Source of the DNA: Marinifilum breve
GTDB lineage: Bacteria; Bacteroidota; Bacteroidia; Bacteroidales; Marinifilaceae
Length of the DNA: 64,000 bases
Direction of reading: 5' to 3'
Assembly (NCBI RefSeq): GCF_003202155.1
Contig: NZ_QFLI01000001.1
Location: 558,001 to 622,000 of the forward strand
Below the pieces are notes generated by a model. The model made no database searches, was not told where the DNA came from, and saw nothing but the letters and a program-made list of their open reading frames with translations. Each line of letters begins with the position of its first letter. Positions within the stretch are counted from its first letter, which is position 1. Shown piece after piece: positions 36,032 through 44,678 of this stretch. Position numbers and translations under genes: made by a program.

Positions 36032-38008
36032 ATGAAAAACTTTACGATTCTTAGAACTATCGTTCTTGGATTAACAATTCTTGTAATAAGTAATTTTAGT
36101 TTTGCTGCTAAAGCTCCAATAAAATTCGGTAAGGTAAGTATTGATGAATTAAAAATGCAGACATATGAAAAAGACAGTACAGCTGTAGCTGTATACTTGT
36201 GTGATTATGGAGTGAGTGAAATTCAATACATGGCAACCATAGATGGATTCCAATACAATTCCACAAGGATCATCAGGATAAAAATACTAAAAGATGAAGG
36301 TTTGGATTATGCTGACCTGGAATTTTCGTTTGATAAAACACAATCTAATGTGGGAACAGTTAAAGCGTGTACTTACAATCTGGAAAACGGAAAAATTGTA
36401 AAAACAAAAGTTAGTGCAAAAGATAGGATTCTGGAAAAATCTTCTGATGATATTTTTACGTATAAATTGGCATGTGAGAATGTTAAACCAGGTTCAGTCG
36501 TTGAATTCATGTATTCAATTACTTCAGATATTCCTTGGAATATCGGTCCTTGGTATTTTCAACACAGTATCCCAACCATTTGGAGTGAACTAAGAGTAAA
36601 TGTACCTGAATACTTCGATTACAAAAAAAATGCAAAAGGATATTTAAGTTTTGATGTTAACGAGCTCAACCATTCAAGTGGATCATTTAAAAGTGGTAAT
36701 ACTTTTGGAATAGATAAATATCGGTTTGTAATCAAGGATGCTCCTGCTTTTAAAAAAGAACCTTTTACAACATCCAGTAAAAACTATATGTCTGCAGTTG
36801 AATTTGAAATTGCTGGAACAAAAAACAGTTACGGTGTTTACAAAGATTTAACGGGAAACTGGGATAAGATTAATAAATCATTAATGGAAAGTGAACGCTT
36901 TGGCCAACAGTTAAAGGCAGGTGGATTTTTAAAAGATATTGTTGCTGATATTGTAAGTAAAACAGATTCGGATGAAGAAAAGATTTTGGCTGCATTCCAA
37001 TACATTAAATCCAATATGAAATGGGATGACTACTATGGAAAATATACTACATCCTCTTTACGAGCTGCTTTTAAAGAGAAAAAAGGGAATGTTGCCGATA
37101 TCAATTTAATGTTGGTAGTTCTTTTAAATAAATTAGGGGTAAAAGCTGACCCTGTAATTCTAAGTACAAGAGGTAATGGCTTATTAAGTTTATTTTCTCC
37201 TAGTCAATCACGATTCAACTATGTAATTGCCAGTTGTAAAATTGGAGAAAAAAGAATTTACCTTGATGCTACAGATGCCAATTGTCCGTGCAACCTTCTT
37301 CCTGAGCGCTGTATCAATGATAAAGGAAGATTGATTAGTAATCAAGGATCATTCTTTGTAGATATCAAATCTAGCAGCATTTCAAAATCAGCAACCATTG
37401 CAAAACTAAATCTGGATGAAGATGGTGTGGTTTCAGGCAAGTTGGATTTTTCGCTAAACGGATTTACGGCTTTACAGTTTAGAGATGCCATTCAAGATAA
37501 AAGTGAAGAAGAACTGATTGAAATCATGGATGAAGCTTATAAGCTTATCGATGTAGAAAGTGTTGAAATCAATAACCTTAAAGAAGTCGAAAAAAGTGTT
37601 GTTTCAAAAATGGAAGTCGAAATGACTGAAGAGCTTGAAAGCGTAAATGATCTTATCTATTTTAATCCATTTATCGTGAATAAAATTGATGAGAATCCTT
37701 TCACTCTAGAAGAAAGAAAATATCCTGTTGATTTCACTTATCCTATCGACAGGACTTTCATGCTTGAACTAACTATTCCTGAAGGATATACACTAGAGAG
37801 CAAGCCTGCTCCTGCAAAAATCCACCTTCCTGAAAAATCAGGTCAATTCATGTATTCTGCAAGCCAGAATGGCAATAAAATTATGGTGGTTAGTAGGTTT
37901 AAAATTAACAAGCGCACATTCTTGTTTAATGAATATCCTAGTCTAAAAGAATTTTACAACTTAATTGTAGCCAAGAATGCAGAAATGTTGGTTCTTAAAA
38001 GAATGTAG
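36032..38008 (+). CDS. DUF3857/transglutaminase-like exported protein, catalytic residues lost
   Basis: 658 residues with a signal peptide (residues 1-25). An N-terminal DUF3857 beta region (about 60-240) precedes a transglutaminase-like domain. Around residue 340-370 the family's usual GDC nucleophile segment reads GNVADINLMLVVLLNKLG, lacking the Cys, and the usual His segment reads RFNYVIAS, with Tyr; only the Asp segment YLDATDANCP remains. So it appears to be a non-enzymatic relative. C-terminal beta domain follows. The next gene is an intact-looking paralogue. Periplasmic or surface role; function unknown. Confidence 0.78.
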   Translation: MKNFTILRTIVLGLTILVISNFSFAAKAPIKFGKVSIDELKMQTYEKDSTAVAVYLCDYGVSEIQYMATIDGFQYNSTRIIRIKILKDEGLDYADLEFSFDKTQSNVGTVKACTYNLENGKIVKTKVSAKDRILEKSSDDIFTYKLACENVKPGSVVEFMYSITSDIPWNIGPWYFQHSIPTIWSELRVNVPEYFDYKKNAKGYLSFDVNELNHSSGSFKSGNTFGIDKYRFVIKDAPAFKKEPFTTSSKNYMSAVEFEIAGTKNSYGVYKDLTGNWDKINKSLMESERFGQQLKAGGFLKDIVADIVSKTDSDEEKILAAFQYIKSNMKWDDYYGKYTTSSLRAAFKEKKGNVADINLMLVVLLNKLGVKADPVILSTRGNGLLSLFSPSQSRFNYVIASCKIGEKRIYLDATDANCPCNLLPERCINDKGRLISNQGSFFVDIKSSSISKSATIAKLNLDEDGVVSGKLDFSLNGFTALQFRDAIQDKSEEELIEIMDEAYKLIDVESVEINNLKEVEKSVVSKMEVEMTEELESVNDLIYFNPFIVNKIDENPFTLEERKYPVDFTYPIDRTFMLELTIPEGYTLESKPAPAKIHLPEKSGQFMYSASQNGNKIMVVSRFKINKRTFLFNEYPSLKEFYNLIVAKNAEMLVLKRM

Positions 38009-38209
38009 AATTCCCATTAATAACTATAATGGATGAATTATTTATAATGATGAACGACAGAGCGAAGAATTGATAGAATGTTGATCATATCTATTATCAG
38101 TATTAAGAGTAGATTGGCAATTGCTTATTTCTTCTGCTAAAATTGACCAAATCTCTTTGCTTGCTGTTCATTGTTTATTTATGCTATTTTTTAATCTTAA
38201 CCAATACTT

Positions 38210-40117
38210 ATGAAAGTCCGATACATTTATTTATTGCTGTTGACATTTCTATGTACAAATCAACTATCCGCAAAAAAAACGCCTGTTTTCCCGGTAAGCG
38301 AAATACCAGAAGAACTAAAAGAAAATGCTGATGCTGTAATTAGATTTGACGAGACGATTGTTGAAGTCAATTCGATCTATAATTTAAAATACTCCTACAA
38401 CAGAGCCATAACCATCCTGAATGAATCTGGTGATGAATATGCTGAAGTTGTTGCATCCTACGACAAATCGATGCCTTTAAACAGTTTGCAAATTGCAATA
38501 TATGATGCAGAGGGGAAGTTAATCGAGAAGGTAAAATCCTCAGAAATAAATGACTATAGTGCATCTGGTGAATCGATGTTTTCTGATAACAGGGTAAAAC
38601 AATATGAAGCCGTTCAAAAAAATTATCCATATACAATTGTTTACTCATACAATCAGACATTAAATGAATACACTGGCATTGCCGGTTGGTATCCTTATGA
38701 TGGTTACAGATGTTCGGTTCAAGAAAGTACTTATACTATTGTAAGCAGTGATCCTGATAGTTTCAAATACAAACTATATGGTGCAGTCATTGAACCCGAA
38801 GAAACAAATATCAAAGGTAAAACATCACTATGCTGGAAAGCAAGCAAGCTAAAAGCATACAAGTACGAACCCTATGCTTCTCCATATTCTATTCGTGGCC
38901 CATTGTTAATTTGCGCTCCTACAAAATTTCAGTATGATAAAATTGATGGAAATACCAGTTCATGGAATGAATTGGCAAAATGGTTTTCCAAACTAAACCA
39001 TGGAAGAGATGTTCTGGATGAAAATACCATTGCAGAAGTAAAAGAAATGGTAAAAGATTGCAAGAGCGATTTTGAGAAAGTAAAAACTCTTTATGAATAC
39101 TTACAAAACAAAACCCGCTATGTTAGTATTCAGGTTGGTATCGGCAGTCAGCAACCATTCCCTGCACAAGATGTTCAGGATAAATCCTATGGCGACTGTA
39201 AAGCTTTATCAAATTACATGAAGAGCCTTCTTAAAGTAGTTGATATTGAATCATACTACGTTTTGATTAATTCAGGCAATAAATTTCGCGATATTGATAC
39301 CACATTTGTAAAGACCTTTGCTAATCATGCAATTCTTATGGCACCCTTACAAAAGGATACCGTATGGCTGGAGTGTACCAATAAATTTAGTCCGTGTGGA
39401 TTTTTAAGTTCAAGTACTGATGACAGAACAGTACTTGCCATTAACGAAAATGGTGGCCATTTGGTTCGAACCCCAGTTTACAAAATGGAAGATAATACCC
39501 AAAATAAAAGTGGGGAAATCATTATTAATGCCGATGGCACGGCAACTGCAAACATTACAGAAGAGTGCAGAGGTTTGCAATATTCATACCTTGCAGGACT
39601 TTCTCATCTAGGTCCTGAAGATCAGAAAAAAAGAATCTATAGTGATTTGGAACTTCCTGATTTTAAAATCAAGAATCATGAAGTATCGAAAGAGTTAACT
39701 AGAATTCCAAGTTCTGTATTGAAGCTTGAGCTTGACATCAGAAACTATGCTTCTCAATCGGGTGATCGCTTATTCATTCCTCTTAATTTGATCAATAGAA
39801 CCAGTAAAGCACCTAAAAAAGTTAGAAATCGCGAAACAGACATCTACTACAAACGTGAATATTGCGATACCGATAGCATACAATTCACCCTACCGGATGG
39901 TTATAAAATGGAAAGTATTCCTGAAAAGAAGGTGATTGAATCGGATTTCGGCAACTACTATAGTGAAGTGAAACAAGATGGCAACAAAGTGACTTATATC
40001 CGAAAAGTGGAATACAAAAAGTTTAATTTACCTGCAGAACGATATGATGACTTAAGAACTTATAAAAAATCAGTAGTTAGGGCTGATAAGGCTAAGATGG
40101 TTTTGAAGAAGATTTAA
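38210..40117 (+). CDS. DUF3857/transglutaminase-like exported protein
   Basis: 635 residues, paralogue of the preceding gene. Signal peptide MKVRYIYLLLLTFLCTNQLSA, DUF3857 region (about 45-240), then a transglutaminase-core domain in which the Cys (SYGDCKALSNYM, about residue 328) and His (TFANHAILMAPL, about 378) are kept, with the acidic segment VWLECTN in place of the usual D-A-T. It may be a thiol enzyme acting on peptides or proteins in the periplasm; substrate unknown. 201 bases separate it from the upstream gene. Confidence 0.8.
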   Translation: MKVRYIYLLLLTFLCTNQLSAKKTPVFPVSEIPEELKENADAVIRFDETIVEVNSIYNLKYSYNRAITILNESGDEYAEVVASYDKSMPLNSLQIAIYDAEGKLIEKVKSSEINDYSASGESMFSDNRVKQYEAVQKNYPYTIVYSYNQTLNEYTGIAGWYPYDGYRCSVQESTYTIVSSDPDSFKYKLYGAVIEPEETNIKGKTSLCWKASKLKAYKYEPYASPYSIRGPLLICAPTKFQYDKIDGNTSSWNELAKWFSKLNHGRDVLDENTIAEVKEMVKDCKSDFEKVKTLYEYLQNKTRYVSIQVGIGSQQPFPAQDVQDKSYGDCKALSNYMKSLLKVVDIESYYVLINSGNKFRDIDTTFVKTFANHAILMAPLQKDTVWLECTNKFSPCGFLSSSTDDRTVLAINENGGHLVRTPVYKMEDNTQNKSGEIIINADGTATANITEECRGLQYSYLAGLSHLGPEDQKKRIYSDLELPDFKIKNHEVSKELTRIPSSVLKLELDIRNYASQSGDRLFIPLNLINRTSKAPKKVRNRETDIYYKREYCDTDSIQFTLPDGYKMESIPEKKVIESDFGNYYSEVKQDGNKVTYIRKVEYKKFNLPAERYDDLRTYKKSVVRADKAKMVLKKI

Positions 40118-40144
40118 ATGTAGATCAGTCTAAACATTCACACA

Positions 40145-40166
40145 GTCGAATAGTCAAATAGTCGAA
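40145..40166 (+). repeat. Left inverted-repeat arm flanking the four-helix-bundle gene
   Basis: AGTCGAATAGTCAAATAGTC. AATAGTCAAATAGTC recurs in inverse orientation at 40638-40652, on the other side of the gene; the neighbouring CACACAGTYGAA motif is likewise repeated in inverse (near 40600-40625). Confidence 0.6.
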
Positions 40167-40184
40167 ATGTTAAAAAATTAAGCT

Positions 40185-40535
40185 ATGGCAACAATTAAAC
40201 AGTTTGAAGATTTACTTATCTGGAAAGATGCCAGATCTTTAGTTCGATTGGTCTATGCCTATTGTAACAATATCAATGATAAGAGTTTTACAAATCAAAT
40301 GCAACGTGCAGCAATATCCATAATGAATAATATAGCAGAAGGATTTGAGAGAAGTTCTGATAAAGAGTTTTATAGATTCTTAGACATTGCAAAAGCTTCC
40401 TGCGGTGAAGTACGAAGTATGAGCTATTTGGCATCTGATTTACATTATATGTCTTCAGATCAAAGTCGAGAATTAGAATTTAAATCACGCCTTTTATCAG
40501 GAAGCATATATAATATGATGAAATACCTAAAATAA
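40185..40535 (+). CDS. Four-helix-bundle protein (IVP / S23-like)
   Basis: 116 residues. TIKQFEDLLIWKDARSLVRLVY (residues 3-24), MQRAAISIMNNIAEGFERSSDKEFYRFLDIAKASCGEVRS (about 42-81) and the final SIYNMMKYLK are the signatures of the family first found in intervening sequences of 23S rRNA. Free-standing copies are common in Bacteroidota; function unknown. The gene is bracketed by inverted repeats of the AGTCAAATAGTC type, which could be traces of mobility. Confidence 0.9.
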   Translation: MATIKQFEDLLIWKDARSLVRLVYAYCNNINDKSFTNQMQRAAISIMNNIAEGFERSSDKEFYRFLDIAKASCGEVRSMSYLASDLHYMSSDQSRELEFKSRLLSGSIYNMMKYLK

Positions 40536-40538
40536 TAA

Positions 40539-40582
40539 GAAAAGCACAATTAGATAATAAATAAACCTATTTGTGCTTTTCT
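40539..40582 (+). terminator. Hairpin after the four-helix-bundle gene
   Basis: AGAAAAGCACAA pairs with TTGTGCTTTTCT over a long (about 20-base) loop, with few T after it; a weak terminator or part of a larger fold. Confidence 0.45.
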
Positions 40583-40633
40583 CCAATATTATTTATCAAA
40601 AGTCAACCGTTCAACTGTGTGATTGTTTGACTT

Positions 40634-40652
40634 TTGTGACTATTTGACTATT
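40634..40652 (-). repeat. Right inverted-repeat arm flanking the four-helix-bundle gene
   Basis: GTGACTATTTGACTATT (40636-40652) is the reverse complement of the 40150-40166 repeat over 15 bases. Confidence 0.6.
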
Positions 40653-40659
40653 AAGAACT

Positions 40660-41829
40660 TTAATACTCCGGAAGTAGGAATGAAACACAAACCCCACCCT
40701 CGTTTAGGTTTTCAACATCTACTTTGGCTTTGTGAAGATCCATTACCAATTTAACAGCTACCAAACCTGGTGAAAATCTTTTGAACTCTTCGGTTCGTTC
40801 GTTTTTCTCCAGATCGAAGAAACGGAAGGTGTAATTCACTTCTCCGTCGGCAAAGTGAGTTCCCGCATCTTTTACAAATACTTTAATTTTTTGGCCCATC
40901 AATTCGGCTCCTACATACACTTCGGAACGTGATGGTGTATTTGTGACCGCATTCTCTATAATTTTCTCCATGCAAACCAGTAACAAGCGCTCATCGCCGC
41001 GAATGATGTAGTTTTTAGGAATATCAATTTTCAATTTGATCTTGCGTTCGGTAATCAGTCCTCTCAGTTTATCGGAACTGTTTTTTACGATTTCATATAC
41101 AGGTAATCCTTGCACTTTCATTTCATAACGTTCGAATCGTAAGGCAGAAAGTAGTAATGCAATATCTGAAACACCAATCAATTTTTCAACGGCTTGCTTG
41201 ATAAAACGAACATATTTCAAGTTGGTTTTGTTCTTGATGGAAAACTCCAACATATCCGCAAATCCTACGATACCATTTAAGGGTTCACGCAATTCTGTCG
41301 ACATTAAAGAAAGGAAATCATTCTTGGCATCTTCTAATTTTGACAACTGAAGGTTTGCCTCTTTCAATTCATTATTCGCATCCTGTAACTCCATGGTACG
41401 GGCAGCAACACGCTCTTCCAATTGCAAATTCATGAACTTTAAAGATTCATTCTTATGCTTCAACTCAAGGTGTGTATTTACACGAGCAATCAACTCCTGA
41501 GGATTAAATGGCTTGGTGACGTAATCCTGTGCTCCGGTTTCAAATCCTTTTACAATGTCCTCGCTATCCACCTTAGCGGTAAGGTAAATAATCGGAATAT
41601 CCTTGGTTTTATCTTTTGATTTAAGATACTTGCAAACTTCATATCCATCCATTTCCGGCATCATGATATCCAGCAATATCAAATCAAAACTATCCGCTAC
41701 ACAAAGCATTAAAGCATCTTTACCATTCAGTGCATACTGAATTTCGTAAGAAGAATCGGAAAGAATGGCCTGTAAAACCTTTATGTTTTCGGGAATGTCA
41801 TCAACGATAAGAATACGATGTTTCTTCAT
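40660..41829 (-). CDS. Response regulator fused to a degenerate histidine kinase domain
   Basis: 389 residues. The receiver (1-125) is complete: LIVDDIPEN, LLDIMMPEMDG with phospho-Asp 54, Thr in IYLTAKV and Lys in VTKPFNPQEL. A coiled coil (about 128-170) leads to a HisKA-like helix pair reading LMSTELREPLNGIVGF, with Thr178 where the phospho-His should be. The ATPase-like part is also decayed: KDAGTHF replaces DTGIGI and FSPGLVAVK replaces GTGLGL. So it is probably a phosphorylation-controlled signalling or scaffold protein, not a kinase. It stands alone; the 285-base upstream stretch holds only AG-rich repeats. Confidence 0.85.
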   Translation of the reverse strand: MKKHRILIVDDIPENIKVLQAILSDSSYEIQYALNGKDALMLCVADSFDLILLDIMMPEMDGYEVCKYLKSKDKTKDIPIIYLTAKVDSEDIVKGFETGAQDYVTKPFNPQELIARVNTHLELKHKNESLKFMNLQLEERVAARTMELQDANNELKEANLQLSKLEDAKNDFLSLMSTELREPLNGIVGFADMLEFSIKNKTNLKYVRFIKQAVEKLIGVSDIALLLSALRFERYEMKVQGLPVYEIVKNSSDKLRGLITERKIKLKIDIPKNYIIRGDERLLLVCMEKIIENAVTNTPSRSEVYVGAELMGQKIKVFVKDAGTHFADGEVNYTFRFFDLEKNERTEEFKRFSPGLVAVKLVMDLHKAKVDVENLNEGGVCVSFLLPEY

Positions 41830-41959
41830 TGTTAAATTTTATTTGAAGGGGTTTAAGTTGTAATAATTGAGTTGATTAAGAATAAGAACTTACGGGGGCT
41901 TAGCCTAATCAAAGCATAAATATAACATATTAATTTTAAGATTTTATAATAAAACAACA

Positions 41960-42060
41960 AAAAGTGTGGAAGAGTTTGGAAAAGTCGAGAGGAGTTTAAA
42001 AATGTCTTGAAGAGTCCATAAAAGTATAGTTGAGTCTGGAAAAGTAGAAAGACAGTATGA
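41960..42060 (+). repeat. Degenerate AG-rich GTCTGGAAAAGT-type repeats
   Basis: Tandem degenerate copies (GTGTGGAAGAGTTTGGAAAAGTC..., GAGTCTGGAAAAGTAGAAAG) of a motif that recurs at 43482, 44054, 46660-46740 and 46930. Otherwise 41830-42115 shows no gene. Confidence 0.55.
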
Positions 42061-42115
42061 ATCCAACTGATCCCAAAACAAACTCCAATCCTTAAAGCTT
42101 TTGGGACTAAAAAAT

Positions 42116-42155
42116 AAAAAGTCGAATAGCGCTAATATTCTATTCGACTTTTTAT
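42116..42155 (-). terminator. Terminator after rfbB
   Basis: AAAAAGTCGAATAG / CTATTCGACTTTTT, 14-bp stem with a 10-base loop, A and T runs on both sides. Directly follows the rfbB stop on the minus strand. Confidence 0.85.
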
Positions 42156-42172
42156 TTTCCAGAGTTTACAAT

Positions 42173-43219
42173 TTATTTATACATCTCCTCATAATATTTT
42201 TGGTACTCGCCACTGGTTACATTATCCAGCCACTCCGTGTTTTCCAAATACCATTTTACTGTTTTTTCAATTCCTTCTTCAAATTGAAGAGATGGTTCCC
42301 AGCCTAATTCTTCTTTTAGTTTTGTAGAATCAATGGCATAACGTAAATCATGACCTGCTCTATCGGTAACGTAAGTAATCAACTTCTCAGATTCACCTTC
42401 TTCACGACCTAACAAACGATCTACTGTTTTGATCATTACTTTGATCAAATCGATATTCTTCCATTCATTAAATCCTCCAATATTATAGGTATCACCCAAT
42501 TTTCCTTCATGGAAAATTACGTCAATTGCGCGTGCATGATCCTCTACGTACAACCAGTCACGTACATTCTCACCTTTTCCATAAACTGGAAGTGGTTTGT
42601 TCTTGCAAATGTTGTTGATGAACAATGGAATTAATTTCTCAGGAAACTGATATGAACCGTAATTATTTGAACAATTTGAGATTACCGTTGGCAAACCATA
42701 GGTATCGTGGAATGCTCTCACAAAGTGATCCGAAGAAGCTTTTGAAGCAGAATATGGTGAATGTGGATCGTAAGGTGTTGTTTCCAGGAAAAACCCTTTC
42801 TCTCCTAAAGAACCATATACTTCGTCAGTTGAAACATGGTAGAACAACTTTCCTTCGAAATCACCATCCCAGGCATGCTTGGCTGCTTGTAATAATGAAA
42901 GTGTACCCATCACGTTGGTTTGAGCAAATGAGAATGGATCTTTTATGGAACGGTCCACATGAGATTCTGCTGCCAGATGAATGACACTTGTAATCTGATG
43001 TTCCGCAAACACTTTCTGAACAGCATCGAAGTCACAAATATCACATTTCACAAAAGAATAATTTTCCTTGTCTTCGATGTCTTTTAAGTTGGCCAGGTTT
43101 CCTGCATAGGTCAACACATCCATATTGATGATTTTGTATTCAGGGTATTTGTTTACCAACAAACGAACCAAATGAGATCCGATAAAACCTGCACCCCCGG
43201 TAACTAGAATTGACTTCAT
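42173..43219 (-). CDS. rfbB: dTDP-glucose 4,6-dehydratase
   Basis: Second step from glucose-1-phosphate to dTDP-rhamnose and other deoxysugars. The ATG at 43219 gives 348 residues starting MKSILVTGGAGFIGSHLVR, the NAD-binding motif; the 10 residues of the longer frame (NNKNLNKNT) do not belong to the family. Catalytic residues appear in STDEVYG (Thr-Asp-Glu, about residue 130) and YSASKASSDH (Tyr/Lys, about 156-160). rfbA, rfbC and rfbD are not adjacent, which is unusual, but nearby glycan genes begin at 48 kb. Confidence 0.95.
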   Translation of the reverse strand: MKSILVTGGAGFIGSHLVRLLVNKYPEYKIINMDVLTYAGNLANLKDIEDKENYSFVKCDICDFDAVQKVFAEHQITSVIHLAAESHVDRSIKDPFSFAQTNVMGTLSLLQAAKHAWDGDFEGKLFYHVSTDEVYGSLGEKGFFLETTPYDPHSPYSASKASSDHFVRAFHDTYGLPTVISNCSNNYGSYQFPEKLIPLFINNICKNKPLPVYGKGENVRDWLYVEDHARAIDVIFHEGKLGDTYNIGGFNEWKNIDLIKVMIKTVDRLLGREEGESEKLITYVTDRAGHDLRYAIDSTKLKEELGWEPSLQFEEGIEKTVKWYLENTEWLDNVTSGEYQKYYEEMYK

Positions 43220-43480
43220 TGTGTTTTTATTTAAGTTTTTATTATTCATTTTTTTTAAGGATAATCATTGGTTTATTACACGCGGAACAGTTGTTTCAAA
43301 ACTCCTGTTATTTTTAAATACAATCGAGTTTTGCTGAATCCTGTCAGGATTATTCCTTTCATACTAATTTACATTTATTTTTGGTTTACCACAGATGTGA
43401 TAATAAATTCTGAGTCTTTAGTACTAATATTGCCTAAACGCACAAAATTAAAAGGAATTATGGATTATTAAAAGCGTAGA
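43220..43480. other. Non-coding stretch upstream of rfbB
   Basis: AT-rich, no repeat or convincing promoter. The 67-codon frame at 43268-43471 has no coding character (starts with scattered aromatic residues, no family) and I reject it. Confidence 0.4.
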
Positions 43481-43670
43481 AAAAGAAAGTCTGGAAAAGG
43501 TCAAAGGTGAAAGGAAAAAGGAGAAAGGAAAAAGGAGAAAGGTGGAAAGGAGAAAGGTGCAGTCATCCTGAGCTAGTCGAGGGATCTCTCAATTTAAACT
43601 CCAAACAGAAAACCCAAGAAACAAGGTCAAAGGAGAAAGGACAAAGGAAAAAGAAGAAAGGAGAAAGGAT
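43481..43670 (+). repeat. AG-rich low-complexity repeat tract
   Basis: Short degenerate copies of GGAGAAAGG / GGTCAAAGG (for example 43494-43560 and 43622-43670), interrupted at 43560-43600 by a GTCATCCTGAG...GAGGGATCTCTC element, a dispersed Bacteroidota intergenic motif also found at 46973-47005. Confidence 0.6.
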
Positions 43671-43794
43671 TAGACGCAGATGTTGATGATAGATATGATT
43701 TTCGCAGATAAGCTTTGTCCACAGATGAACACAAATAAACACAGATGAAAACAGGCAGCTTTCAGCAGGCAGTTCGAACTAGTTGTCATCCCAA
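43671..43794 (+). repeat. Dispersed repeat R2, copy A (124 bp)
   Basis: TAGACGCAGAT...GTTGTCATCCCA; about 95% identical (6 differences by eye) to 47071-47194. Contains the CACAGATGAACACAAATAAACACAGATG sub-repeat. Same orientation as copy B. Confidence 0.85.
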
Positions 43795-43884
43795 ATTTGT
43801 AGTCATCTCTCTGCCATTCAGGATCTGGTGAAAGCACTCTCTCAATTATTAATTGTTCATTATTCACTGAGGAATGATCATTGT

Positions 43885-44094
43885 AAATAAAGCCCCGGAG
43901 AGGCGTAATCTTTATAGCCTTGGGTAAATGAGCAAAGCGAATGTAGCCCAAGGTATATGGTTCGTGTAAATATTGTCGCAACTACAAGCTTTTATTGATG
44001 ATGATTGCTCACATGCGACGGAAGAAATCTAAAGTCGTAATGTCGTGAAGAGTCAAAGAGTCTGGGAAAGTAGAATGGTGTAAAGGAGAAAGGA
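43885..44094 (+). repeat. Dispersed repeat R1, copy A (about 210 bp)
   Basis: AAATAAAGCCCCGGAGAGGCGTAATC...TTGATGATGATTGCTCACATGCGACGGAAGAAATCT, then an AG-rich tail. A close copy lies at 46759-46968. Has an internal CCTTGGGTA...AGCCCAAGG inverted repeat, as REP-like elements do. Confidence 0.85.
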
Positions 44095-44129
44095 GTTGAC
44101 TGCTGACCGCCAAATGCTATTTGCTCTTC

Positions 44130-44205
44130 AAAACTCTTTGTCTGTTCAACTGTTCAACTGTTTCACTGTTCAACGGTTCGACTTTTCGACTTTTCAATTG
44201 TCTCT
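44130..44205 (+). repeat. TGTTCAAC short-unit repeat
   Basis: Tandem degenerate (C)TGTTCAACTG units, then GGTTCGACTTTTCGACTTTTC. Related to the AGTCGAATAGTCAAA repeats around the four-helix-bundle gene at 40.1-40.6 kb. Confidence 0.5.
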
Positions 44206-44279
44206 AGATGAATCAAACGTTTTCGATAATGAAATGGCATAATTTTACCATTAAAAATATAAGTTGACACATTTGACAG

Positions 44280-44310
44280 CTTGACAGTATAAATTATTTT
44301 TGTAGCTTTG
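44280..44310 (+). promoter_or_regulatory. Promoter of the 45-residue small protein gene
   Basis: CTTG at 44280-44283 and, 19 bases later, TAGCTTTG at 44303-44310, a perfect TAnnTTTG -7 box, 33 bases before the ATG at 44344. Confidence 0.65.
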
Positions 44311-44343
44311 TTTGTTATAACACTACTATTACAATGTTTTAAT

Positions 44344-44481
44344 ATGGAAAATTTACCAAAGGAGATAGCGGAAGCTATTAAAAATGGGGTGGCAGACAAC
44401 CAATTGATTAAAATGGCCCAGGATCTTTTAGAGAATGGTGACCAGGAAAATGCCGCTAAGGTTTTGGATTTTTGCTTCTAG
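44344..44481 (+). CDS. Small uncharacterised protein (45 residues)
   Basis: MENLPKEIAEAIKNGVADNQ...KVLDFCF, too short for ordinary gene calls. It is acidic, probably two amphipathic helices (residues 5-15 and 20-43). It has a consensus promoter and a strong terminator, together making a complete small transcription unit in a repeat-rich region, which argues that it is a real gene. I do not recognise a family. It may be a regulatory or binding peptide; function unknown. Confidence 0.65.
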   Translation: MENLPKEIAEAIKNGVADNQLIKMAQDLLENGDQENAAKVLDFCF

Positions 44482-44504
44482 TAAATTTCAGAAAACCAAA
44501 AAAT

Positions 44505-44535
44505 AAAAGCCCGAAGAGTTTCTTCGGGCTTTTGT
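44505..44535 (+). terminator. Terminator after the small protein gene
   Basis: AAAAGCCCGAAGA / TCTTCGGGCTTTT, 13-bp perfect stem with a 3-base loop. Confidence 0.88.
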
Positions 44536-44678
44536 TTTGTCATCCCTTTTTGAAGGCCTTATGTATCATTGAATTTTCCCCAAGGATTTAAGTTATTTTA
44601 AAATTAATTTGAATAATCTCTATTTTTTTTTTGCTATTGTAAATTTATTTTGTTTACCTTTATATTGTCTACAAATTA

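Noticed and set aside
43268-43471. 67-codon plus-strand ORF upstream of rfbB
   Set aside because: No coding signature, no promoter or homologue suspected.
43670-43981. 103-codon minus-strand ORF
   Set aside because: Spans parts of repeats R2 and R1; composition of repeats, not of a protein.
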